From: Monosiga brevicollis MX1
Lineage: Eukaryota; Opisthokonta; Choanoflagellata; Craspedida; Salpingoecidae
DNA length: 64,000 bases
Direction of reading: 5' to 3'
Assembly: GCF_000002865.3 (NCBI RefSeq)
Contig: NW_001865066.1
Span: 133,216 to 197,215, forward strand
Position numbers and translations under genes: made by a program. The number at the start of each line of letters is the position of its first letter. The first letter of the stretch is position 1. The notes under the pieces were generated by a model that ran no database searches, was not told the DNA's origin, and saw only the letters and a program-made list of their open reading frames with translations. Below, one piece after another: positions 12,338 through 25,100 of this stretch.

Positions 12338-15137
12338 CTACTTGGTAGCAACGCCCTCAGCCACCTTGCGTGTTTGCTGGCCCAGGAACTCCCTGAGGGT
12401 TGGACGAGGCGATCGAGGATTAAAACGAGCGTCTGTAGGTTCAGGTGCGGGGGTATGAAGGTGCACGGCAAACGCACCAGTGGTCGGTCATCATTTTCTG
12501 AACGGCAATAAGAGCTTCATAGCGCACGCGTTGATCACGACCCTCCATCAGGGCCATGATCTTTTCCTTGGCACCAAGTTTGCTCAGGGCATTCTTGCCA
12601 TAGGGATAATGCCGAACATACTCGCCACAATCGTGGATCGCGACCGCCACGCTCTGCAAGTCATGAGTCATTTTGCCTCAGTGAGAAGAGCGGGATTGAT
12701 TGTGGGCTGGGGGTCGCCCTTGGACTGGGATGCATGGAACACACCTCGGCGTCATCTTCGCGGTCAAGGTAGGCAGCCACAATCTTGAGCAGCTCATAGT
12801 CGTTGTCGTTGAAGCGAGCAACGCTCTCGTGCCAAAAGCGTTCGCTACGGTGGACGGGCGACCAGCGGAGAGCACCACTCTTGGCCTCGACCAAATACTC
12901 GTCGTATGAGCTGAGCGACTCAAAGACCATCTGTTACGAACGATCGGGGCATTCGAGTGAGCAGGCGGGCAAAGCGTCAACAAGAACATGAAACGAAAAG
13001 CCAGGAGAACGGGGCCACGGGACAAGGGCGGCAAAGGAAAAGGCATGGAGTGGTGGCACGGGCTGACCTTGAGCTGCTCCGAAATCTCCGTGGCATCTTG
13101 GAGGAGATCCTCATCGCTATATGGCTGCTGTGTGACGAGCTCTGTCACGCGGGGCATGACCTTGTGGCTGTGGGGCGGGGTAGGGGGGTAGATGGACGCG
13201 AGGTGTAGGTGAGTGACAATGTGTGAATCCGTGCCGGGTGCCGAGGGGCACGTGAGCGAGCGCACGCACTTGATCAGGAGGGCACAATACTCATGGCCAT
13301 CATTCTTGGCGGATTTGACAATCATGTTACGGGCAAAGCCAAAGGCCATGCGGACCACCTTTTCCTTGGAGGCCGCCTTCATAATCTCGGCAGTCGGAGT
13401 CAGGAGAGCATGTGCATGTTGGCGCATGCCCGCAACCGAGTGCTCGGTAAAGGTGAGGACCCACAAGACCAGAAGCACCTGGTACTGGGTCTGAATCTGG
13501 CTCGTGCTGGTAAGCAGCGTCTTGAGCACATCCAGCAGGGTAGCGTGCTTGACGGCGCCCTCGCGAAACTCGTCCTTGCGGAATGTGCGAGACAGGCTTG
13601 TGAGAGCCAACAACACGCCGGGGCGGTCCTGCAGTACAGCGGAGAAATAAACAAGGCGATGATCAGAGGTGAAAAGCGCGATTGGAAGGACAGCGTGTGT
13701 GAGCGAGCTTCGGGCATGGCACATACGCCTGAGGCAATGCGGTTTGCGGCCCAATCAAGATACTTTTTGATGGCATCCTCTTCAAACTTGAAGCCATCGA
13801 GAGCAAAGCTGTCGGCCCAGAAAGAAGGGGCGGGGTATGATGCGTACGGTAAGGCGGGGAGGCATGAGTCAGACAGGACCTAGCAAAGAATTACAATAAA
13901 AAAAATGAAAAATAAAAAAAGAAGAACAGGACGCACCGAGCCAGCATGCGGGCTGCTTGGTGTGCAACGTAGTCATTGTCGGCAGCCAGGCGTTTGACAA
14001 AGATATCGATGCTAGTGTCTGCCTTGCCATCCTCCAACCTACCGTGCCAGGCCCAGGTTACGCGGGATGAGAAAGGCGTGCGATACATTCATTTTGGAAA
14101 AGTTGTGACGGTGCACTGATAATGCAGGACGGAGAGCATGGCACAAACTTTTCTCCAGCACTCATGATTCGACTGGTATGGGCCGAGTCGAGCTCAGCAA
14201 AGTCATCAAGCAGTGTGACCAGATACTCGAGGGTTACCGCGTTGGAGAGCTTGCTGAACAGCTTCAGCGTCGCAATGAGGGCCTGAAAGATGGATTCCAA
14301 GAACGGTGAGCAAGGTGGAGTGCGCAGGGATGGGTTGGATAAAGCCTTGAAGGAGGGGGGAGAGGGGAGGGCTTGGTCATTGCCCAGCAGCCGAACCTTG
14401 GGGTCAGCCTTGGCGAGCTCAGCAGCGGTGCTTTCGGAACTGCCATCCAGTTGCTTGATGGCAGCAACGGCTTCATCGCCAGCGATGCCACTACGTAGAG
14501 GGCACATGACATGAGTGGGTTGGTTCGAGAACTCAAGAGGCCCAGCACTGCGGGAGGGAAAGAAACGCAAAACTACTACGCACGAGAAGGCCTCCCATGG
14601 AACCTTGTGGCTGCGGATGCGCTCGGCCTGCTCGAGGATGCTGTTCTTGCGCGGATCTGTGGGCCAGGTAAGAAAACCATGGTGAGAGGACAGATAGAAG
14701 CCGCAGGTCAAAGGCAAAACGAGCTGGAGGCGGGCCATAGGTGTGCCAAATCATCGGGCGCATGGCAGCGTGGGATAGGCGTGCGCAAAGCAGCGAGACA
14801 AAAGCAGAGCCAGAGGGACACCGAGTGGAGAAAGACATGGGTACAGGAGCTCGCGCAAGGGCGACAAGGGCAGAGAGACAGGTGCCCAAAGCCAGTGCCG
14901 CCGGTCTCAAGGCGTGCGAGCGAGCGCGAGAGCGTGTCAAGTTGCTCCAATTCGACCGAATGCATGAACCAGCTGGTGTGTGTGTGTGTGTGACAGGACT
15001 GTATCGGACCTCGAGCGCCATATCGCAAATCGTCCACCCTCAGAGAACAGCAGACAGACAGGAGAAGTCAGGTACGCACCTTCAAAGCCGGCAGCACTGC
15101 CCGACTGCGGGTTTGTCGTCGAAGCGGTCGCTGCCAT
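12338..15137 (-). CDS. ATP6V1H: V-type proton ATPase subunit H
   Basis: This is the regulatory subunit of the V1 sector (yeast Vma13), which couples and silences V1 and acidifies lysosomes, Golgi and endosomes. The start at 15137 gives MAATASTTNPQSG. It is followed by helical-repeat exons matching the family throughout: SILEQAERIRSHKVPWEAF, RPGVLLALTSLSRTF, YQVLLVLWVLTF, then the C-terminal domain SPVHRSERFW, YELLKIVAAYLDREDD, CGEYVRHYPYGKNAL and QRVRYEALIAVQKMM. It ends EFLGQQTRKVAEG and stops at 12338. The family is about 480 residues, and the assembled exons agree. About nine introns are short; the first (about 14.65-15.08 kb) carries a (GT)n run at 14978-14992. It is divergent with the glycosyltransferase gene. 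Confidence 0.94.
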
Positions 15138-15169
15138 CTTGAGCCAGCACTGTGAGACAAAGAAATAAT

Positions 15170-15252
<83 letters not shown>

Positions 15253-15796
15253 GAGAAGAGAGAGAGAGGAAGAGAAGAGAGAGAGAGAGAGAGAGGGAGA
15301 GAGGGAGAGAGGGAGAGAGACAGAGAGAGACAGAGGGAGAGAGGGAGACAGAGAGAGAAGAGAGAGAGACGGCGATGTAGAGAGAGACAGGAGACAGATG
15401 CAGAGAGGACAGAGAGAGAGAGAGAGACGATGCAGAGAGATGCAGAGAGAGAGAGAGAGAGATACGGAGAGTACAGATCTTTTCTGTGGCACACCTTTGG
15501 GGAAGATGGAGGAGAGGGGCGGAGAGAGGAGCTGTGGGCATGAGACGGGGAGAGATGATTTCAAGGGGAAAACAGAGAGGGCGTGAAGGTCGTGTTCCAT
15601 GCCTGGAGAACAAAAGAGTGGAGGTGAACATTTGGTAGCCCCGGGCCACAAACTGGCACACGGATCACACTCACACGTGGTAGCAACGATGACGGTGGTC
15701 GCGACCAGAATAAGGTACACCTGGTAGCGGCCATTTCCTCTGACATCTGACATTTGCAAGAGAGAGAGAGCGAGAGAGTGGGTGTCAAGGGTGGGG
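15138..15796. promoter_or_regulatory. Divergent promoter region with (GA)n array
   Basis: A pure (GA)n tract (about 15173-15250) grades into GAGAGG, GAGACAGA and GATGCAGAGA variants up to about 15470. Between the array and the glycosyltransferase start lie two adjacent TCTGACAT motifs (about 15739-15755). No exon is seen. Confidence 0.6.
15173..15470. repeat. (GA)n microsatellite
   Basis: About 78 nt of uninterrupted GA is followed by about 220 nt of degenerate purine-rich repeat. It lies 36 nt upstream of the V-ATPase H start codon. Confidence 0.95.
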
Positions 15797-16834
15797 ATGG
15801 TGCGTGGTTTCCTCGGGCTCGGCGTGGCTTGGCTGGTGGTCGTGCTGGTTGGCGGGCAGCGGGAGCGTGCTTTTAGGGGGCCGGGGTTTGCTGGGGTTAC
15901 GTTGGCTACGGTGGTGGTGCAGCATGTTGGGGCCGTGGTGGCGTCGGCGAATGATTATGAAGACTTTTTGCTGCTGATTCCTTCGGCGCCCTTTCGAGGG
16001 CCGCGTCGCTCGAGCTTGCGTCGGCATCTGTTGACCAGCCCCCAGCTCAAGTATTTTCGTGGTCAGTATCGGTTTATCCTGGATGCCGAGCCCGCAGAGG
16101 CTTTGGCTGATGCCCGCAAGGAGAATCGCACCCATGGTGACATTTGGGTTTCAGACTCTCCGCCCGGCCTCTTCTTGGCCCATCGCCTCCGGCACACCAT
16201 CCGCCTCGCTGTCGAGTCGGGCATCCCCTTCAAGTTCCTCGTCATCAGCGATGACGATGTGTTTTGGTGCATACGGCATCTCGCTCGGTTTTGGAAGGTT
16301 CTGGGCCAGCCTTGGCGCTTGGCTGGCTGGCCTCACTGCGAGGCGGGCTTTTGGCTCGACCAGCACGCCCTCATCATGGGCCGTGGCATTGCCGAGGACA
16401 TTGTTGCCCGCTATGACCAGCTGATGTGCTGTCCTTACGGCGACATTGCCCTACGCCACTGGCAGCTCACGTCGCCACACGTCTACGACTACTTGCCCAG
16501 CCACACAGCCTTTTATCATGAGTGGGTTCATCGTACCCCCGTCAACACGAGTATGCCGGACGTTTGCAACGACTACGTTGCCATTCACTACGTCCACACC
16601 GATGAATACATGGCCGAGCTCGCGCAGAACGCTGCCGAATCTGCCAAGCGGCCATTTGATATGACCCGGGCCCGCGCGCGCTGGACCAATGATTGTCCTG
16701 CCCCCGTGCAGGACATTTCCGTCTCCCAGTACGAGCAAATCCTCAAGTCTCGCTCACACCTACATCAACTCTTCCCATGCAACGCCAACGAGCGCTGGGG
16801 CCTGACAGATGCCGCCTACACCGGCGGACTCTGA
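15797..16834 (+). CDS. GT31-like (beta-1,3-galactosyltransferase-type) glycosyltransferase
   Basis: This is a single-exon gene of 345 codons. The ATG at 15797 is followed by MVRGFLGLGVAWLVVVLVGG, a signal anchor of a type II Golgi membrane protein. The catalytic part has LLIPSAPFRGPRR, HGDIWVSDSPPG, FLAHRLRHTIRL, the DxD-type metal/nucleotide-sugar motif in FLVISDDDVF, a GFWLDQHALIMG block and YGDIALRHW near the usual acidic catalytic region. This order is that of the GT31 family, which transfers galactose or GlcNAc from UDP-sugars to glycoproteins and lipids. Donor and acceptor cannot be told from sequence. The absence of introns contrasts with most neighbours and could reflect retroposition or transfer. 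Confidence 0.72.
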   Translation: MVRGFLGLGVAWLVVVLVGGQRERAFRGPGFAGVTLATVVVQHVGAVVASANDYEDFLLLIPSAPFRGPRRSSLRRHLLTSPQLKYFRGQYRFILDAEPAEALADARKENRTHGDIWVSDSPPGLFLAHRLRHTIRLAVESGIPFKFLVISDDDVFWCIRHLARFWKVLGQPWRLAGWPHCEAGFWLDQHALIMGRGIAEDIVARYDQLMCCPYGDIALRHWQLTSPHVYDYLPSHTAFYHEWVHRTPVNTSMPDVCNDYVAIHYVHTDEYMAELAQNAAESAKRPFDMTRARARWTNDCPAPVQDISVSQYEQILKSRSHLHQLFPCNANERWGLTDAAYTGGL

Positions 16835-17189
16835 CCACAGTAGTCACAATAGGTGGCAAAGGCGGCTCTTCTTGAGTCTGCCCAAAGAATTTTCTTGTCG
16901 GCCCCACGCGACTCGGGCCCTAGTCGACTCCTGTCCAGCAGTCGGGATCCCAAAGAGGTCTTTTCGAGCCGCTGCGCGGCCATTGGATCTGGCTGTCTTC
17001 CCTGCCCCGGTTCCCATGGGAAAGGGCAATCCCGCTTAAGCGATTTTATCTGCCCCTGTGTTGTCACCACTTTGCCCGATAAATCTATGATGGATACAAT
17101 TTCTTACTGATTATATTATGGTTATAGCATGGCACCACGTCGTGCAAGTTTCCAAGCCCTTTCCGTCTATTAGTTTCTCAACTCTGCAC
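16835..17189. other. Convergent intergenic region
   Basis: This 355-nt spacer lies between the glycosyltransferase and Tudor-HNH 3' ends. The stretch 17070-17130 is AT-rich. Nothing coding is seen. Confidence 0.5.
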
Positions 17190-18582
17190 TCAGTTCAGAC
17201 TCAGCTTATCCCGTCGCGCTCGTGCCGCCAGCAAGCCGTGCTCCTGGCGCGATTGCTTCTTCAACTTTGAAGCGTAGAGCACCCAGCGTTGTACCGCCTC
17301 ATCCGCCAGCAATAATTCCACGCTGTGATAGCTATCGCCGTATTCAGTTCAGCCAAACACCGGCGCATGGGCAGGCATACCATCTCGTGAGCTGCGTCGT
17401 GGGCCAGGTGCGGGCCAGATGAGCAAAGGCGGGACCAACCTGGCAGCAAGCTCCGCATTGCCATGTAATCGATGCACGGCCGAATGACACGAGCGGCACA
17501 ACAACGCAACTTGATTAAGTTCAGCCTGCAACAAGGGCCGCCACCAGTAGATTCAAACATGTCAGGATGACACTCGTCCGCCTGCTGTCGTGCGGCTTTG
17601 AACGTCCGACCCAACCTTGTCCATGGTCTTGACCAGCTTCCCGTGCATGCAGCGTGGATACAGATGGTGGCGCGTCAGTGGCACGTTTCGAGCGCAGAGC
17701 TCGCACACGCCCAGCTCCTCAGCCTCGGGCGCAGGCATGACATCGTCCAGTGACACGTCCTATGGAGGCATCGAATAAGTGGGCCCCGGTCGTAGGCCAT
17801 CAACAGGCATCAAGAGCGGCCGCACCGTACCTCTACCACGTCCGTGTATTCCGTAAACTGAACACGCACGACAGCCGAGTGTGGAGTAGCCTTTTGCAAA
17901 ACGGCTTCGTGATATTGGCCGTCAACAGATAGAATGGCAAAGCATCGCGTGCCCGGCTGGGAGGAGATAGGGGTAGATGAGTTTGACGAAAAAAAAAAAA
18001 AAAGAAAAGCAACAGTACACATTCAGTGTGCAGCGTGACAACCTGTAAGAGTTCAAGGTTGACATCTGCCAGGACAGTGTCTGCCATGAGTGCAATAAGG
18101 TCCCGTGTATGCAGGTGGTGGGCCAGCTGCTCGGCTCGCTCATGCTCAAGCTGATGTAAGGCTGTTTGCAGATGCTAACGACGTCATCGTGGCCAGCAGC
18201 ATGAGCCGGTCGGTCGGGCGTTTCGCACAAAGCCACCAAGACACGTTGATCCTGCATATCACCCACCTCGGTCAGCCAGGTGTCGCGTGCTTCCGTGCCC
18301 TGTGCAGCTGCCGCATGGATGGCTAGTTCCTCCGGGGCGTCTCGCATCAGCTCCAAGAAGCACTCAACCCCCGCCTCAATCTCTTCGTTGTGGCACAATG
18401 ATTGCCGATATGACGACAGCAGGGGTGTTGCTTCGTAAGTTCACCGGCATCCGAATCCAATCATGGCCGAGACCCGCCCCCGTGTTCCAGACCAACCCAC
18501 CTGAGCTATCCAACTCTGTTTGCACCACGTCCTTGAACGCCGCTAACAATCGACGCCGGAGTCGTCCTTCGTGATTCGCCAT
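17190..18582 (-). CDS. Tudor-domain plus HNH-nuclease-like protein
   Basis: The start at 18582 (MANHEGRLRRRLLAAF) leads into helical exons (EEIEAGVECFLELM; LHTRDLIALMADTVL). An SMN/SPF30-like Tudor domain follows at about 17830-17960, with CFAILSVDGQYHEAVL and VVRVQFTEYTDVVE. The C-terminal half is a conserved zinc-binding HNH module: CELCARNVPLTRHHLYPR, a linker, ALLCRSCHSAVHRL, then a helix VELLLADEAVQRWVLYASKL and a stop at 17190. The two Cys pairs and the HH match the zinc and catalytic positions of this HNH family. I infer methylated-protein or RNP binding through Tudor with a nuclease or structural zinc function in the HNH. Exons were joined by hand through GTGGGT, GTTGTC and similar donors, and the exact early exon borders are uncertain. 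A short poly-A run at 17989-18003 sits in an intron. Confidence 0.62.
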
Positions 18583-19138
18583 GATGACCTTTTTTCGTTT
18601 GGAGCCTTGTCCAGTCGCCCTCGCTGATGGAAAATGCCAACAACACGGCAACACCCCGATACAAACCGACACGTTCAAGAGCACACCGATCGTTTGACAT
18701 AACCCTCATCCCCACCGCCGCAATGGCCACCTAGTCTTGCTCTGCTTCGTCCTCAGCTGGGCGGTTCCGTCGCCTTTCGCGTATTGGGCCCCGCACGATT
18801 ATGAAATAGCTTTGATTTTGTGAAACCAGTGACCATAACCTTTATACACGTCAGAAAAAAATGAGCAGACATGCAAGCCGGTGCTGCGTTTTTTCTAGAG
18901 AAGCTGCCACATTGTCCTTGCCAGTACTTTGAGAAACTAAGATAAAAGCAGAGATTACGCCGACACCGCTACCACAGTCAGAGAAGAAGCTGCCTGCCTT
19001 TCCGCCCCCTTTTTCTCCCTTTCGTTTTTTTTTTTTCTTTTGGCAGAGAGGGCTCGAGCACTCGCTCGCGCGCGACCTTGGACCATTTGGCGACGTTGGT
19101 CTGCTGCAATCACGCCGAGGCCCAGTGCCACAAGCGTC
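18583..19138. promoter_or_regulatory. Divergent promoter region Tudor-HNH / TRPA1-like
   Basis: This is a 556-nt head-to-head spacer. It contains a pyrimidine-rich stretch (about 18998-19040, mostly T) but no pure (CT)n array, unlike most other divergent spacers here. No exon is seen. Confidence 0.45.
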
Positions 19139-22100
19139 ATGGCGCCTCGGGACTATGAGATGGAGCTCAGCACTCTTGGAGCGCCGAGCAAGATCGCTTG
19201 GACCTTCCACCGAGTAGGTGCTACTCGGCTCGCTGCGTGCTTCCGGGGGTATGCATGCGATGATCATGTAGTGTCGTATCTTCATTGTTCTGTAGGCTGC
19301 TCGTGATGGCAATGTGGAGCAGACTGAAGAGTTTCTCTCCCGTGCAGCGCACCAGCTTGGGAATAGCAAGGACCGAAATCGGTACGTCGGTGCTGCACCT
19401 ATTTCTTGGTCACCCATGCTACGCCTCACGACTTGCCGTCACTTCTTTACAGTGTGCCTCTGGTTGAGCGGCGCGATGAGGAAGGCATGACGGCCCTTCA
19501 CTATGCCGTGCGCAATGGGCACGTGGAGGTGATCCATGCCCTTCGCCGCCATGGCGCCAAGGTCACGGTATGGACCGTGCTGCATCATCGTGGCTTCTTG
19601 TTTCGTGTGCTCCTTGACCAAGGCCTCACGCTCGGCTGCCTTCCATCTCGCTGGGTAGGATGCGGGGCCAGAGGGTGTGACTCCTTTGCATCTTGCTGCA
19701 CGCTACGCCCCGGCCGAGGTTCTACAGGTTTGCTCCCAGTCCTTGTTATCTGACACACTGATGGGACATACCATTCGCTCTCATTCAACTGATGCAAACC
19801 CGGTCGCCCCTGCTCGTCCGTCATAGGTGCTCCTGGAGGACACCGTGCGTCTAGACGTCCGCGATGACTACAACTCGACAATCTTACATCAAGCCTGCGA
19901 TCGCGTTGATCCCGCGTGCCTCATACTCCTACTGCAAAACGATGCCGTTCGCGCTCAGCTCTCAGTACGCCTTATTTCCCATCCCCTCTCATCCTCCACC
20001 CCGCTCGATGCTTGGTAACATTCCGTTTGACCCTGGCCACGACCGATCTGGGTCCGTGCGTGTGCTTGCAGGTGGACGTCCGAGACAGTTCCTCCGCCAC
20101 GCCACTGCATTGGGCTGCTTCCGGTGGTCACGTGCAGAGCGTGCGACTCCTGCTCGAGGCAGGAGCTGATGTGGAGGCCCTTGACGATCAAGAGCAAACG
20201 CCCGTGCGTGTTCGACCTACCTCGTGTTTGCGACTGCAAACAACTTTGGCTTCTCATGTTCATTTAAGCCTCCTTACCACTTGACCTCTTTGACATTCCC
20301 CTCCAATGCTTTGACTCGCGTGGACCGGCAGTGCCTCCTTGCCGCTGTTGAAGGCCACGTCAATGTCATGCAACTCATTGCCGAAGTTGCCGGCAAGGAG
20401 GGCAAAACTTCCAGCGTGATTGAGCATGTGGTCAGGTTCTGCCGTCTTGCATCTCAACTGTTTTGTCACATACGCTTGTGCAGTTGTCTAACTTGGCCAT
20501 TTGGCGCATGCCTTGCGATCGGCACTCTTAGGATCGCAACGGCCGCTCAAGCTTGCACAATGCCGTCTATTCGGGCTCCACCGCTGCCGTCCAGTTTCTC
20601 CTCAATCTGGGTGCCAGTCACAAGCTCCGGGTCAGTCCATCGCGCTCTGTGCCACAGGCAAGCAGCGGCCATCACGCTCGCATTAACTGTGGTGCTGGTG
20701 TGCTGGTGTGGTGTCGGGCATCGACGGCACTAGAACAAACATACCGGTCGTACACCTTTACACACCGCAGCACGACAAGGCCATCTGGAAGTCATCACCC
20801 TTCTTGTTGAACACGGCGCTTCCATGTATGAGCACGGCTGTGCACTCTGCGTCAATGACTCACCCATTTACCGCACTCAAGACCACCCTTTCTAATGCGT
20901 TTTTGCCCTTCGTGTGCGGTCGACCAACACAGTAAAGCCCGCGACTACAAGGGCATGCTGCCACTTCATCGTGCTGCCCTTTTTGGCCGTACTGATATTG
21001 TTCGCTTCTTTCTCCGCGATGATCGGAATCGGTATGTCCTGCCACTCCTTCTTGAGACCACCTTCTCTTTGGTGTTTTTCGCCTGTTTACTAAGCTGTGG
21101 CCGCACTCTGTTTTTCCCTTGGCTGCCGCGTCCCCCAACAGAGCCAAGCCGCTTATTGATCGTTCAACAAGCGATGGCCAAACCGCCATGATGCTTGCAT
21201 GTGCAGCTGGCCGTGACAGCACCGTTGCAGTTCTTCTCGAACATCACGCCAATGTGCAGCTGGAGGACCGTGTATGTCAGCCACGTCCAAGGCAGGCTGT
21301 CAGTGTTGTCTGTTCTTCACGGCTTTCTCACGACTTGCTTCTCCTTGGTTTGTGCATCGTCTCCTTAGCTTGGACGCACCGCCTTGCACCACTCAGCAGC
21401 CAAAGGTGAAGAGGGCTGCGCCAGACAACTGATCAATTACATCCAAGACACTACTTCGGTCAGTCCATGGTCATGTGCATTCTAGTGGTGAGCCTCTGGT
21501 GGTTGTCTCGACTAGCACCTTGCTCACCAAACGCGGGTGCATGCAGTTGGGTGGTCTGGACGATGACGATGATCACGACGATGATGAGACCAGCATTGAC
21601 ACGGTAAGCAGCCAACACGAATGTTGATAAGTCGCCATCTCGTTTCCTTGATGCTCTTGATCTGTCCTCACGCGACACGCCCGGGGGCGCATCATTTCAC
21701 CCAGATCAGCATGGCAGGACGCCGCCTCCTTGAGAACTTGGACAAGTATGAGCAGACGGCTTTGCATTATGCTGCAGCCCGTGGGCACGCCAGCGTAGTA
21801 AAGCTGCTGCTGGATGCCAACGCTCATCCTGACGCGAAGGATGATGCCGAGCGCACGCCGCTGCACCTGGCTGCCGAGAACGATCACTTTAAAGTAGTCA
21901 AGGTTCGAGCGCAAGCGCTCTCGAAGCTGGGGTCGTTCCCCCCGTTACGTTGGAGATTGTTCTGCTGTTTTGCCGATGGAAACCGTCCTCAAATACTGTT
22001 TGCTGGGGCATGTCCGATGATCAACTGCAGCTCCTGATCAAGAGTCGAGAGCGCTTGGTGGCCGATGAAGATGACAACGCCCAAACGCCATTGCATTGTG

Positions 22101-25100
22101 CTGCCCATGCTGGTCACGCACGCATTGTCCATCTACTCATCGGTGCGTTGAGCATGAAGAGTCGCTTCTTATTATGTGCGCCTGTCGCATGACTACCATG
22201 GTGCTCAATTGTTTTGTCACGCTTGCTTTAGATTCGGGCGCTGATGTCGACGCTCGAGATGACAGCATGCAGACCCCCCTCTTTGAGGCCGCTCGCGGTG
22301 AGCCACCTGGATTGCTTTGCACGCACCACAAAACGGAACCATCTGCCCAGACGATACGGCCATCGTGCCCACTCATCGTTGCTTGGCCGCACTTTTGTAG
22401 TGGGGAGTGCTGCTTGCGTGCGACAGCTGCTGAATGTCGATGCCGAAGTGGATTCGGCTGATACAAATCACGTGACACCCTTGATTGTGGCCAGCATGCA
22501 CGGTCACGAACTGGTGGTCTTGTTGCTTTTGGAGCAGCATGCGCTGATCAATCACGCTGACGCCCGAGGCTACACTGCGCTAGACTGGGCGGCTAAAAAT
22601 AACCACCCAGAAGTTGCAGCCGTGTTACTCCGCCACGAGGGGTGGCAGTCGTTGTTGCGCGCTCGCATGGGCAAGCGTGACGATGTGCCTGCGGACGAAT
22701 GGAACACCAGTGGACTTCAGCGACTCATCAAGTACATGCCCAACATGGCCACGTCGGTCTTTGATAAGTGCATTGCCACAAGTGAGTTTGGAGGCATGCC
22801 TGTTCCAGGCCAGCTTTCCCCACATCTTGGGACATGTTCTGCAAGACAGGCCGATCTTTTGGGTTGTGGATCAATGCGTGTGTTACCAGCCCATTTCCAC
22901 ATGGGCCATGTGGAGTGCGAGCGGCGAGTTTGTGGTCTTAAGCTTGGTTCATCTTGCTGGGATGTGAGTAGAGAACGCCAAGGATGCCGACGATTATCAA
23001 ATCAAGTATAACTTTCGGCTCTTGATGGATCGCGAGGGCGAGGAGGCAGGCGCCAAGTCCCCGATCACCTTTATCATCGACCATCGACATTCTGAGTTGT
23101 TGTTGCACCCCTTGACCAATGCCTATCTTGCCTTGCGCTGGAATCAGGTTGGTGCAGATTTGCGACGCCCTCCACCGGCTCCTTCCTGTTCTCTCTTGCA
23201 CCTGAAGGCTTGCCTTTGAGATGACGTGCCCTTCCTCCTGGTTGCGTTTTTTGCTCGCTTTTGTACGGCCGTTTGTTTGACCCTCGACATTATTGCACCA
23301 TGGTAGTACGGTTCAAAACTGTATGGGGTCAATTTGAGCTTGTATCTCCTATTTGTGGCAATGGTGACTACCTTTGTGCTGGTCAATCCTCTCGACACCA
23401 ACGACGTCTTTACCGAGCAATCGGCTGCATCACAGGTGTGTCCCTTGGACGCGATTCCCTTCCGCCCCCCCCCCCCCCCCATTTCTTTTTCAGACGCCCT
23501 CCAAGTTGTGGTGGCTACCGTCTCACCAAGCTGCTTGCCATGACCTTGTATTTGCTTGGGTGGGTCGATCCAAAAAAACAAACAAAACCTCACTAGGCTT
23601 GCACGGTGTACATTCTGATTTTCACCGGACTAAACCTGATGGCAGAAGTGGCCCAGATGATCAGCCTGGGTGCTCGCTACCTAACTGGTAGCAATGCGCT
23701 CGATTTGGGCGCCTTTGTCACCTCGGCCCTCATGGTAAGCACAAATCGCGTCCCTCTCCATTCAACCGTGCCATCTTGATCATCCAAACCCGTCGACTCA
23801 CGTGCAAAACCAATAAACTTTGTCACAATCCAGGTTCTGTACCCCCTCTTAACCACTAAAGAGCAAGCAAGTGAAGCCTGGGAGAACACTTGGTTCACTG
23901 GCAGCATTGCCGTGTTTCTGGTGTGGATGAATCTACTGATCTACGCACGTCGCTTTGACACCTTTGGCATCTACATTCTGATGATGACGGATATCCTCGC
24001 CACAGCCGCCAAGGTCAGGACCCCGCATGTGAGCGTGCTTCCAGCGTGTCCAGACACCTCATCTGCACTCATCTTATCTGATTACTCCTTTTGCTGGTGC
24101 TCCTTCTAGGTCTTGATCGTGTTTATCATTTTCATGCTGGCTTTTGGCCTGTCCTTTTTCATCATGCTGCAGGACCAAGAGTCCTTTTCGTCTCCAGGTT
24201 TGTCCATCGGACGATTCATACGAGACAAATTTGTTTCTTTGATTGCTTTGAGAATTCATCACGTGTCGTTGCCATCCGTAATGTTGATGACAGCTCTGGC
24301 CTTGAGTACGACATTTGTCATGATGACTGGCGAATACGAGTTTGATAGTGTCTTTGCGGGCAACGAGGGCTGCCGTGTTGCGCTATTTGACAACCCGGGG
24401 ACAACACCAGCGGCACTTGGCATTACGCATTGCCTGCCCTTTGGCAACTTGGCTTACCCAGTCTTTGCCATCTTCATCATCTTGGTATGTCAATCAATTC
24501 TAATCAGCCTTGGAGCTTGTATACCCTGCATTGGCCATCTTTGGCGTTTCATGGCGCCGGCGTGTCTACGTGGCCTGCTCACACACATGTTTTGATTCAC
24601 CCTGACCTGACGATCAGATGAACATTGTGCTAATGAACCTGCTCATTGGTCTTGCTGTGGGCGATATCGAGAAGGTACGTTGCAACTCCGTGAGCTGGTG
24701 CATTGAGTGGGTGTGCTGCTAGACTCGCTAAATCTCTCACCCCGTCCATGCTCGCTTAGATCAACGATGAGGCTTCTGCGAACAAGCAGATCATCAAAGC
24801 CAAGTATTTGGCAACGGTGGACTCTCTTCTGCCTCTGTCCTGGCGCCACATTTCCGAGGTGAGGATGGCGAGCGAGCAACCGGCCGAGTTTTCCTCGCCC
24901 TCTTACTGTCAAGTGATGAGGCATTGCGGGTCTCCATTCACTCTGTGACAAATATCGCTTCACAGGAATTTGACATGTGGCCAAACAAGCATTTAAAGGA
25001 TGCATCGTTGTTGACCTCTGTGTCCGTCAACATCAAGCGACTTGTGCAGGAGGACATCAATGCGCCGATGCGCTTGGATACAGATGAAGCAGTCATTGAG

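Noticed and set aside
15152-15586. Glu/Arg-rich plus-strand frame and Ser/Leu-rich minus-strand frames
   Set aside because: They are translations of the (GA)n array between two gene starts.
20501-20810. Separate small genes within the ankyrin region
   Set aside because: Short frames here are single ankyrin exons of the TRPA1-like gene, in phase with flanking splice sites.
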